A stretch of DNA of 9,143 nucleotides, taken from the NCBI GenBank assembly GCA_025362535.1, contig JANYGE010000270.1, positions 1 to 9,143 on the forward strand. Direction: 5' to 3'. This document shows positions 1 to 6,276 of the stretch, piece by piece (positions within the stretch are counted from its first letter, which is position 1; each line of letters opens with the position of its first letter). This DNA is from Hyphomicrobiales bacterium. Lineage in GTDB: Bacteria > Pseudomonadota > Alphaproteobacteria > Rhizobiales > Aestuariivirgaceae. The notes under the pieces were generated by a model. The model saw only the letters and a program-made list of their open reading frames with translations, ran no database searches and was not told the origin of the DNA. The position numbers and the translations under genes were made by a program.

Positions 1-526
1 TGGCTGATGTGGTGAAATTATGATCGCGGCGCGGGCTGATGGCGCTGCTCGGCACTTGGCTGTTTTCGCTGCCAGTTTCGCTTAATGTGTAAGAGGCGGT
101 AAAATCGACTTTAGTGCTGCGGCGAATGTCGAGGCGGAAAGCGGTTTCAGCATTGCCCGTCAGCGTCGATAAATCATCATAAGTTTTGTAATGCAGCCAA
201 TCGCCGGTGGCTGAACCCGTCCAGCTGTGGCGCGACCAATCGCTTTCAAAGCGCAAGCTTGGTTTCAGCTCCACGCCGAAATCAGAATTTTTTGTGATGG
301 AAGAGCGGCTCGCATTGGAAGTATAAAGGCTGCCAATTTCCAAGCTGGGGTAAAGCCGAAGCCCGCCAGCATCAATTCCAATGGCTGCATAGGGATCAGT
401 GCTGAAAGTTTTTTTACGAATCGGGGCAGGGGCATCAGCCTCTTGCGCATAGACCAAGCCAGCGCTGCCCATAAGCAACGCCACGCAACTCAGGCCACGC
501 ACTGACTTTAACGCTTTCACAACCAT
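1..526 (-). CDS. Outer membrane beta-barrel protein (BBP2_2/PF10082-like), 3' part missing
   Basis: The reading frame starts at the complement of 524-526 and stays open to the window edge, so about 175 N-terminal residues are visible. A signal peptide (MVVKALKSVRGL, a hydrophobic stretch, then GLVYAQ) is followed by a mature part that begins with acidic and proline residues. After that come alternating polar/hydrophobic strands with aromatic residues. These include a segment 'LRLYPSLEIGSLYTSNASR' and a later 'FESDWSRHSWTGSATGDW', typical of alphaproteobacterial beta-barrels of the PF10082 type. Start choice: ATG at 526 has GGAG only one base upstream. The in-frame GTG at 520 has the same GGAG at a better 7-base spacing, so the true start may be two codons later. 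It is divergent from kdsD across about 90 bases. The family is probably in the outer membrane, and the substrate is unknown. Confidence 0.82.
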   Translation of the reverse strand, partial: MVVKALKSVRGLSCVALLMGSAGLVYAQEADAPAPIRKKTFSTDPYAAIGIDAGGLRLYPSLEIGSLYTSNASRSSITKNSDFGVELKPSLRFESDWSRHSWTGSATGDWLHYKTYDDLSTLTGNAETAFRLDIRRSTKVDFTASYTLSETGSENSQVPSSAISPRRDHNFTTSA

Positions 527-617
527 ACTCCACGTGCGTGCACCCTAGCCAAATTATGGTTAATGATGGGTTTCTGCGGCATTTTCCTTTTTGCAAGTTT
601 TGCCTTATGAAGGCGTG

Positions 618-1616
618 ATGAAAATGCAGAATATGAATTTGGAAACGCGCGCCAAGTGGCGGGCTTCAGCGGCTCGGGCTTTGAATATTGAGCGTGATGG
701 TTTGAGTGCCTTGGCCGCCTCGTGTGATGGGCCCTTGGGGGAAGCCATTGCCGATGCAGTGGCTTTAATCGTGGCAGCGCCGGGCCGGGTGATTGTGTCT
801 GGCATTGGCAAGAGCGGTCATGTTGGCCGCAAGATTGCCTCCACATTGGCCTCCACCGGAACCCCTGCCAGTTTTGTGCATCCGGCAGAAGCCAGCCACG
901 GTGATCTCGGCATGATTACGCCGCAGGATGTGGTGTTGATGCTCTCGAATTCCGGCGAGTCGGCGGAGCTTCGCGATATGTTGGATTATACCAAGCGCTT
1001 TGCCGTGCCGTTGATTGCCATATGTTCGCGCGCCACCAGCAGTCTGGCCCAGGCCGCTACAGTCACCTTGTTATGCCCGCAAGCGCTTGAGGCCTGCCCG
1101 ATTGGGTTGGCACCGACAACCTCGACATTGCTGCAACTCGCCTTGGGTGATGCTTTGGCCATTGCCTTGCTCGAAGATAAGGGCTTCACGCCGGCCAACT
1201 TCCGAGAGTTTCACCCCGGTGGCAAATTGGGAGCACAGCTGAAACATGTGCGCGATATTATGCACAGCGGGAAGGCATTGCCCTTGGTGCAGAGTGGCAG
1301 TGCCATGAGTGAAGCCTTGGTTATCATGTCGGCCAAATCCTTTGGCTGCCTTGGCGTGGTTGATGCAGATCAGCACTTACTTGGCATTATCACCGATGGC
1401 GATTTGCGCCGCCATATGAGCCCTTCATTGTTGCAGCAAAGCGTTGATGAGATTATGACCGCATCACCCAAAACCATCACGCCTGATATGCTGGCCAGCG
1501 AAGCTTTAGAACGCTTAAATGCGGCCAAAATCACCAGTGTATTTGTTGTTGATGAAAATGGAAAACCTGCTGGTCTCGTACATATTCATGATTTACTGCG
1601 CATTGGAGTTGGTTGA
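618..1616 (+). CDS. kdsD: Arabinose-5-phosphate isomerase (KdsD/KpsF/GutQ family)
   Basis: This cytoplasmic enzyme interconverts D-ribulose 5-phosphate and D-arabinose 5-phosphate, the first step towards Kdo for the LPS inner core or for capsule. The 332-residue product has the family architecture. An N-terminal SIS domain (about 40-175) carries GIGKSGHVGRK and the HPAEASHGDLGMI stretch, and two CBS domains follow (about 213-270 and 278-330). Residues K65, E117, E158 and H199 (in REFHPGG) correspond, from memory of E. coli KdsD, to catalytic Lys59, Glu111, Glu152 and His193. So it looks active. Start: ATG at 618 has GAAGG four bases upstream, and ATG at 624 has the same site at ten bases. Both are possible. 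A TTG further up at 591 lacks a ribosome site. No kdsA, kdsB or kdsC is adjacent. Its neighbours, an outer-membrane protein and a DUF2279 protein, fit an envelope context. Confidence 0.95.
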   Translation: MKMQNMNLETRAKWRASAARALNIERDGLSALAASCDGPLGEAIADAVALIVAAPGRVIVSGIGKSGHVGRKIASTLASTGTPASFVHPAEASHGDLGMITPQDVVLMLSNSGESAELRDMLDYTKRFAVPLIAICSRATSSLAQAATVTLLCPQALEACPIGLAPTTSTLLQLALGDALAIALLEDKGFTPANFREFHPGGKLGAQLKHVRDIMHSGKALPLVQSGSAMSEALVIMSAKSFGCLGVVDADQHLLGIITDGDLRRHMSPSLLQQSVDEIMTASPKTITPDMLASEALERLNAAKITSVFVVDENGKPAGLVHIHDLLRIGVG

Positions 1617-1624
1617 ACTTTAGA

Positions 1625-1656
1625 TTGCAAAATATATTATATTTTTTATATTTGCA
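1625..1656 (+). promoter_or_regulatory. Candidate promoter with overlapping imperfect inverted repeat
   Basis: In the 82-base gap after kdsD, TTGCAA (1625-1630) and TATATT (1647-1652) form a sigma70-like pair with a 16-base spacer. The same bases form an AT-rich imperfect inverted repeat: TGCAAAATATA (1626-1636) against TATATTTGCA (1647-1656), with one extra A in the left arm. It would drive the DUF2279-type gene whose ATG is at 1699. Promoter and possible operator are inferred from sequence only. Confidence 0.4.
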
Positions 1657-1698
1657 TGGGCCTGCCAAAAAAGTTAAGGCTTCGTTAAAACAGGGTTG

Positions 1699-2739
1699 AT
1701 GAGATTCTCGATGCGATTATGGAGCTTTTTTGGTGGTCTGTGCTTGAGCCTTTTTATGGGCCAGTCCGCATTGTCTCAAACTGCTGGATGGAACCCTGGT
1801 TCTGATGTTCAAGTCACCACACTTGATATGGATTCACTCCCACTTTCAGTTGCTTTGGCACCCAGTTCTTTTTTGATTGCGCCAGCCAGTTATTCTGCAC
1901 CCACTGAAACTGCACTTTCATATGCGTTGCGGCGCATTGATACTCCCGGGTTTGGACCTTACAGCGCTTCAAAGTTCATTGATCAATCAAGCGATGTCTG
2001 GCTTGATTTTACCGGATTGCTTGCGGCCAATATTTATGGCGGGTTATCGACATTGGATGTGGGCCATAAGAAATTTCATTTTGAAGATGAAGGCTGGTTT
2101 GGCCAAGACACCTATGCCCTAGGAATGGACAAGCTCGGCCATGCTTATGGGGCTTATCTCTATTCGGATTATTTCACCCAGCGCATTGCCCATAGCCGTG
2201 CTGATGCCTCTGGCGCAGGGGTAACGGGTGCTCTGCTCGGCTTTGGCGTTCAGACGGCGGTGGAAGTGATCGACGGATTTTCGACTGAGTATGGTTTTTC
2301 AAATCAGGATTTAATTGCTGATGGTGTTGGCGCTGGCTTCTCGATGTTACGCAGTACAATTCCTGGCCTTTCCGAAAAACTGGATTTCCGCATGGAGTAT
2401 AATCCATGGGGTTCTGATACGGCTAAATTCAAACCGTTCAGTGATTACAACAATCAAAAATATCTTCTGGCCTTAAAGCTGAGTGGCTTTGAACAATTTC
2501 AGGATACGCCTTTGCGCTTTGTTGAATTGCAAGCCGGATATTTTGCCCGTGGCTATGGCAAAAAAGATGGCCCACCGATTGGTGAGCTGCGCCGCGAGCC
2601 CTATATTGCAATCGGCTTCAATCTGGCAGAACTGTTCAAGGCTGAACCCGTGCGTGACACCGTGCCAGCCGAATTTGCAAGGCGCGCTTTTGAATATATC
2701 GAACTGCCCGGAACCTATTTGCCCACGGTCAATAAGTGA
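1699..2739 (+). CDS. Secreted DUF2279-type protein with C-terminal barrel-like strands
   Basis: The 346-residue product begins with a basic N-terminus and a hydrophobic signal peptide, probably cleaved after ALS (about residue 26). Residues 90-220 match the pattern of DUF2279 (YfiM-like) proteins: D144-KLGH148 followed by a tyrosine-rich segment, then E189-VIDGFSTEYGFSNQD and the IADGVGAG small-residue stretch. That region has alternating hydrophobic segments that may sit in or on a membrane. The last 100 residues are rich in alternating aromatic residues (YLLALKLSGF, RFVELQAGYFARGYG, YIAIGFNLAELF), like outer-membrane beta-strands. Function of the family is not established. The start ATG at 1699 has AGGG only three bases upstream. 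ATG at 1711 is an alternative, with a weak GAG seven bases before it. A promoter-like sequence precedes it, so transcription need not depend on kdsD. Confidence 0.75.
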   Translation: MRFSMRLWSFFGGLCLSLFMGQSALSQTAGWNPGSDVQVTTLDMDSLPLSVALAPSSFLIAPASYSAPTETALSYALRRIDTPGFGPYSASKFIDQSSDVWLDFTGLLAANIYGGLSTLDVGHKKFHFEDEGWFGQDTYALGMDKLGHAYGAYLYSDYFTQRIAHSRADASGAGVTGALLGFGVQTAVEVIDGFSTEYGFSNQDLIADGVGAGFSMLRSTIPGLSEKLDFRMEYNPWGSDTAKFKPFSDYNNQKYLLALKLSGFEQFQDTPLRFVELQAGYFARGYGKKDGPPIGELRREPYIAIGFNLAELFKAEPVRDTVPAEFARRAFEYIELPGTYLPTVNK

Positions 2740-2776
2740 TCTTTAGAGGCTGATCGGCTTACGCGAAGGCAATCCA

Positions 2777-2811
2777 TGAGGTCCCTTTGCTGGCCTCAAG
2801 TGAAGACCTCA
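2777..2811. terminator. Possible bidirectional hairpin between convergent genes
   Basis: TGAGGTC (2777-2783) and GACCTCA (2805-2811) are perfect 7-base inverted arms around a 21-base loop. A competing pairing TGAGG/CCTCA (2777-2781 with 2794-2798) also exists. It lies in the 79-base gap between two convergent genes, where a shared terminator would be expected. There is no T-run on either side, so an intrinsic terminator is not proven. Confidence 0.35.
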
Positions 2812-2818
2812 CCCCTCC

Positions 2819-3928
2819 TCAATTCAGTTGGCTCCTCAAAGTTTCTTCCACGGCTTGGTCAAATGAATCACTGGTCAGTGCGCTTTTGCCCATGGCAACT
2901 TCAGTGGCCACAAAACTGTCGCGCTTTGCCATAAGGGCTGCCATTTTTTCTTCCAGCGCGTGGCGAGCGGAGAGCTTGGCATCGAGCCAATCCTGGCGCT
3001 CAGGCTTTGGCATGGCTTTAAGCGCATCGGGCAATTCACTCTCGGCGATTTTATCAAGCGAGATTGCATTGTTACGCAAGTCCGCAACTAGATCGCCGCC
3101 ACCTGTCACCACTTCTTTTTTGGCCGCCCGCTTTGAATAATATTTCGAGCTGTCAATTTGCACATCAGCCGGAGCTGCAGCGCGTTCTTTCATCCGGCGT
3201 CCGATCTCTGCCTTCTGGTCTCCGTGGCCATAGGGCACCACGCTTTCATCAAGCAGGCGCTGCAGATGCAAAATATCATCATCAAAAGGAGTGACGAGCA
3301 CCGAGACTTGCCCGCCGCTCTGCGGAATAGCGATGTATCGGCCATGGCCGAATTGTGCAATTTCTTTCCAGATCGGTGTGGTCTCCGCCATGTCTCCGGC
3401 CTGCACAGCATTGACAATAATATTATTGCGCACCGCCTGTTTTAAGATGGCAGGGTATTGGCGCTCTTGGGCATAATCCATGTGGGGCGGGGCATCGCCC
3501 ACCAGAAACACAATGCGCTTCACATCAGGGCCAGAGCTCCATTGCAATCCGTTAATCGCCTTATCCAAAGCTTCATTGACGGATTCTGGCGTATCATCGC
3601 CACCATCGGCTTGCAGCCGGATCAGCTTGCCATAAAGCCCTTGAATATCTTCAGACAGAGGCGTGGTTTGCACCACATAATCATCACCGCGATCACGGTA
3701 AGCCACCAAAGCCATGGCGATATCAGCGTTGGGGTTGGTTTCTACGATGGTTGACGCAATCGACCAGATTTTGCGTTTGGCCCCCTCCAGCAAATCTCCC
3801 ATTGAGCCCGTGGTATCAAGCACAAAGGCCACCTCAACGCGGGCCTGCTGGGGTTGGATATGGGCCTGGGCTGGCAAAGCAACCGCTGTCAGAGTTAAAA
3901 TGGAAAGTAAGGTGGATTTTAATCGCAT
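2819..3928 (-). CDS. Secreted von Willebrand factor A (VWA) domain protein
   Basis: The 369-residue product starts with a clear signal peptide (MRLKSTLLSILTLTAVALPAQA, cleavage near residue 22). A VWA domain spans about 30-215. The metal-site (MIDAS) residues are visible as D38-T-T40-G-S42 followed by MG, T113 in the GGDDTPE loop, and D145 in FLVGDAPPHMDY. This is a conservative variant in which Thr replaces the first Ser of DxSxS, so divalent cation binding is likely retained. Residues 230-369 form a charged, mainly helical tail without a recognised domain. No sortase signal or membrane anchor is seen, so it is probably periplasmic or extracellular. The start is well supported: AGGGAG lies seven bases upstream of ATG. 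No MoxR ATPase or second VWA gene is adjacent, so its partner is unknown. It reads the same way as the three-gene cluster upstream, but a 162-base gap with a repeat lies between. Confidence 0.88.
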   Translation of the reverse strand: MRLKSTLLSILTLTAVALPAQAHIQPQQARVEVAFVLDTTGSMGDLLEGAKRKIWSIASTIVETNPNADIAMALVAYRDRGDDYVVQTTPLSEDIQGLYGKLIRLQADGGDDTPESVNEALDKAINGLQWSSGPDVKRIVFLVGDAPPHMDYAQERQYPAILKQAVRNNIIVNAVQAGDMAETTPIWKEIAQFGHGRYIAIPQSGGQVSVLVTPFDDDILHLQRLLDESVVPYGHGDQKAEIGRRMKERAAAPADVQIDSSKYYSKRAAKKEVVTGGGDLVADLRNNAISLDKIAESELPDALKAMPKPERQDWLDAKLSARHALEEKMAALMAKRDSFVATEVAMGKSALTSDSFDQAVEETLRSQLN

Positions 3929-3970
3929 GCGCTTTCTCCCTAAGATTTATCCAAGGCTAGGCAGCGAAGA

Positions 3971-4013
3971 TGTTTAGATCAGGCCGGAATTTCGGCTGGA
4001 TTGTGGTTTGTAA
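3971..4013 (+). repeat. 43-base direct repeat, copy 1
   Basis: This sequence, beginning TGTTTAGATC and ending GGATTGTGGTTTGTAA, recurs in the same orientation at 8361-8403 with 39 of 43 positions identical. The last 25 bases are unbroken. A small stem GCCG/CGGC (loop GAATTT) sits in its middle. It lies 43 bases upstream of the VWA gene start. Loose similarity seems to continue to the right of both copies. It is either a dispersed intergenic repeat or a boundary of an inserted segment. Confidence 0.8.
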
Positions 4014-4072
4014 GGGGGAGGAGTTGGCGTGAGAGGAAGTGCAGAGCAATTAAATGCATTGGCACCATAACC

Positions 4073-4138
4073 CTCAATCGATCAAGCGTATTATCGCATG
4101 GTGCTCAACCGCAACTTCGCGGTTGCGCTTGATTTGAG
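4073..4138. repeat. Nested inverted repeat at the 3' end of the three-gene cluster
   Basis: Outer arms ATCAAGCG (4081-4088) and CGCTTGAT (4126-4133) pair perfectly. They can be extended by CTCAA (4073-4077) with TTGAG (4134-4138) if three bases (4078-4080) bulge out. Inside, CAACCGC (4106-4112) and GCGGTTG (4119-4125) form a 7-base stem with a 6-base loop. The structure includes the last codons and stop of the leftward gene ending at 4091. It may act as a transcription end or protect the mRNA 3' end, although no T-run follows. Confidence 0.5.
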
Positions 4139-4666
4139 AATTTTTTGCTTCTTCACAGTAGGAACAACTTTTATTACAGGTGTTGGTGTGGTTGGCGCCT
4201 CACTGGACCAACCCTCATTTTGCCAGTTAGATTTTACATTGGCAGGAGTTGTTGTAGTCTGGTCGGCAAGTCCCATGCGGGCAAGGCTAAGTTCCATTTT
4301 CAGGCGCTGTATCTCAAGGTCGTAGAGAGAACTGCAGTCCAATCTACGTGGTTTGCTTCCAATGGGAACGACAAGTCGCGTATAGAATGCTCCAGAACCA
4401 GCGGTTCCGTTAGAAGGTGGTGCCCCAATTATACCGGTGTCGATATAGGCCCCGTTCCCGCCTACAGCGGAACGGCATGACGTTCCGTCCGCTGCTCGCA
4501 CTTCATCGCTAGCGGTAGGTAAGGATGCATTGGGCAAACTCACACCATATTGTGTGTTGCTCTGATAAAAGCTGTTGTCATCGGCCTTAGCTAGACCGCA
4601 GACTACAGCTACAAAGATGCAAGTCGCCGTTATTTGCCGACATATGTAGCAAGAAACCTTCCGCAT
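4091..4666 (-). CDS. Secreted hypothetical protein with charged helix and basic tail (third gene of cluster)
   Basis: No named family is recognised. The 191-residue product has a signal peptide (hydrophobic TATCIFVAVVCGLAKA, cleavage near 28). A small region with two cysteines follows: DEVRAADGTSC (54-64) and KPRRLDC (105-111), probably disulfide-linked, with strand-like FYTRLVVPIG between. Residues 112-133 (SSLYDLEIQRLKMELSLARMG) form a predicted amphipathic helix with coiled-coil character. Next is a Thr/Pro-rich linker and a strongly basic end (KKQKILKSSATAKLRLS). ATG at 4666 is preferred because GAGGA stands seven bases upstream. A longer frame to 4720 would put 18 charged residues in front of the signal peptide. 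It overlaps the preceding gene by 37 bases, which suggests co-transcription. Its job may be to accompany or anchor the other two exported proteins; this is inference. Confidence 0.72.
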   Translation of the reverse strand: MRKVSCYICRQITATCIFVAVVCGLAKADDNSFYQSNTQYGVSLPNASLPTASDEVRAADGTSCRSAVGGNGAYIDTGIIGAPPSNGTAGSGAFYTRLVVPIGSKPRRLDCSSLYDLEIQRLKMELSLARMGLADQTTTTPANVKSNWQNEGWSSEAPTTPTPVIKVVPTVKKQKILKSSATAKLRLSTMR

Positions 4667-5031
4667 ACTTGGGTCCTCAACATTGACGAGTTTTTTTCTT
4701 GGAACAGTCCTTCTGCGCAAACTCTCACTTTGCGGAAAGGGGCGGCTTCGAATGGAATAATGACTAAGACACTTCTCGACGCCTGTGCCGCTAGCCGAAC
4801 AGTGGGAAGGGAAATATGTGCATTCACGGGCAAGAATTTGTCGTCGTAGACTCTAACCCCAAAAACCTGCAAGTTCGCGTAGGGATTTCCAACCAAGATG
4901 CGAATGGCGAATGTACTGACAACACTACGTGTCTCACCGCGCATTGGTGTTACTGACTGAGCGAACCCAGGACTGCAGGCGAGAACCAGGACTGCTGCAA
5001 GGTTTCCTAATTGTAGAAACGAGCTACTCAC
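4630..5031 (-). CDS. Small secreted beta-rich two-cysteine protein (second gene of cluster)
   Basis: The 133-residue product has a hydrophobic N-terminal signal (LAAVLVLACSPGFAQ, cleavage near 25). The mature domain of about 108 residues is rich in predicted strands: VVSTFAIRILVGNPYANLQVFGVRVYDD, then RSVLVIIPFE and KVRVCAEG. Two cysteines, C105 and C123, sit near the end. The 'modest Ig-like domain with N-P-Y and late cysteines' pattern recalls a periplasmic chaperone or pilus-associated beta-sandwich, but no family is identified. Start is GTG at 5031: an in-frame TAA lies four codons upstream and no later ATG precedes the signal, so GTG is nearly forced. No strong Shine-Dalgarno is seen, and the gene overlaps the stop of the first cluster gene by eight bases. 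Translation is therefore probably coupled to that gene. It also overlaps the next gene by 37 bases. Confidence 0.72.
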   Translation of the reverse strand: MSSSFLQLGNLAAVLVLACSPGFAQSVTPMRGETRSVVSTFAIRILVGNPYANLQVFGVRVYDDKFLPVNAHISLPTVRLAAQASRSVLVIIPFEAAPFRKVRVCAEGLFQEKNSSMLRTQVCGRFLATYVGK

Positions 5032-5527
5032 AACGCACCGTTACAATTGCGCTATATGCGCCTGCCGAGAAATTTCCAGAGCTTTTTGTTGCATCCAGAT
5101 CCACCGTCATAACTGTTGCACCAACACCTACGGGCGTAACTGTAGCTCCTGCGACATTGCTAGCGGTTGCTCCACCCGTAACCGAATAGGTGCTTGTGAA
5201 CGTGGTGCTGGTATTGCCGTCGGCAGGCCCGCTGGAAAAGCTGGAAGGTGCTATGGCCGAAACACCAAACGGCGATCCGATCAATCCAGTTGAAACTACT
5301 GATACCACGCTTGAAACACCCAGGGCATTGCGGGAGCTCAACGTTGAATAGGTGGAATTCGGAGTAAGCACACCTGTCACACCTGCGGTGAGGATGCAGG
5401 TTGCAGCAATGAGTCCGTTGAATATTGCAGGTGCAGTTGCAGCAAGAGAATTACCTGCGGTTACGATTAACGTAGCAGCCACTAATGTACATTTCTTCGT
5501 TGCAGATTTTATATGAACGCGCATCAT
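5024..5527 (-). CDS. Secreted pilin/spore-coat-U-like two-cysteine protein (first gene of cluster)
   Basis: The 167-residue product has a basic N-terminus and signal peptide (KKCTLVAATLIVTAGNSLAA, cleavage near 30). The mature protein of about 137 residues is almost free of charged residues and rich in Ser, Thr, Ala, Val and Gly. One cysteine lies near its start (C44) and one is next to last (C166 in the ending VTVRCE). The layout of early cysteine, long beta-type middle (TSTTFTSTYSVTGG) and final 'FSAGAYSAIVTVRC' strand resembles spore coat protein U/CsuA-B and DUF4402-type pilin-like subunits, in which the last strand closes the fold. That assignment is by pattern only. AGGA lies six bases upstream of ATG 5527, and the adjacent ATG at 5524 is an alternative. 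It is first in the leftward cluster and likely the major exported subunit. No usher gene is present in the window. Confidence 0.72.
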   Translation of the reverse strand: MMRVHIKSATKKCTLVAATLIVTAGNSLAATAPAIFNGLIAATCILTAGVTGVLTPNSTYSTLSSRNALGVSSVVSVVSTGLIGSPFGVSAIAPSSFSSGPADGNTSTTFTSTYSVTGGATASNVAGATVTPVGVGATVMTVDLDATKSSGNFSAGAYSAIVTVRCE

Positions 5528-6276
5528 TGATTATCCTGACTTCAATTCCCCTGGTGCCTTCCTAGAGGAGATGTAGACGGCGAGTTGAATACCTTCCGTT
5601 ACAGTTGCATGAGCGGTGAGATCACACGGACGGACGCCTGGAACCTACCGATGACTCGACTTTGTCGCGACTGAACGTCAGGAAATCAACTCACTTAAAT
5701 ACAAGCCAAATTTGGCGTCTGAACCGCGTAACTAACTGGTGATTTAGCTCAGAATAAAACGTCTCGATTGACTTGTGGTCTTGTGTAGATCTATTCGAAT
5801 TAGATTGGTGCTTTCGCGTAAATAAAGACTTACAAAAAGACTTTAATACGTTTCTTATTAAGATCAGTTATGTCTCTATTCGAAATCAATACCATTAGGT
5901 GAAATGCAATATGCGGGATAAGCTAACAGCTGATCTGTCTCGTAGGGTGTTCGTTATTATATGTACAAAAAAATTTCGGCAGAAGGTTTTGAGGAGTCGT
6001 TGCAACAATCAATGTGCGGCTGCCGCAGCCATTTGCTACCAAACCTCGTCAGAGGCTCAGGAGTTATCTAGGATAGAGCAGCATAGAACTGATAATGTGA
6101 TACATTTTTCTTAGGCTATGTTTGATAGTTTCACAGTTGAAAATTGAACATCATTACTGTTTTGAGCTATCTAATTATGTGAATTCGAGTATGTTCGTTT
6201 TAATATTTGGTAGTTGATTTTTGCTAGATGATACCCTTCGAGTTTCGTTCAACTAAGGCTCTGGGAGTTATTCTAT
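5528..6276. other. 749-base AT-rich divergent intergenic region
   Basis: The region separates the leftward secreted cluster from the rightward IclR-type regulator. It is strongly AT-rich in its middle (14 of 60 bases are G or C in 5821-5880). A frame at 5899-6114 (GTG start; 71 codons) has no recognisable protein character and is not called. The decamer TCTATTCGAA occurs at 5790-5799 and 5875-5884, 85 bases apart in the same orientation. A tRNA-like but non-functional pattern spans 5738-5813. Promoters for both flanking units must lie here, but no clear -35/-10 pair stands out. Confidence 0.6.

Noticed and set aside
517..846. 109-codon leftward open frame overlapping the start of kdsD
   Set aside because: It is antisense to the conserved SIS domain of kdsD, and the product is low-quality Arg/Pro/His-rich sequence.
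3971..4013. Terminal repeat of an insertion sequence or transposon
   Set aside because: The copies are direct, not inverted. No transposase lies between or beside them and no target-site duplication is evident.
5738..5813. Functional tRNA gene
   Set aside because: The acceptor stem is mostly wobbles and mismatches, the D arm does not close and the anticodon stem has only about two pairs.
5899..6114. 71-codon rightward open frame in the AT-rich gap (GTG start, or ATG at 5911)
   Set aside because: AGGTG stands near the ATG, but the product has no signal peptide, domain or biased composition suggesting a gene. Frames this short are common by chance.
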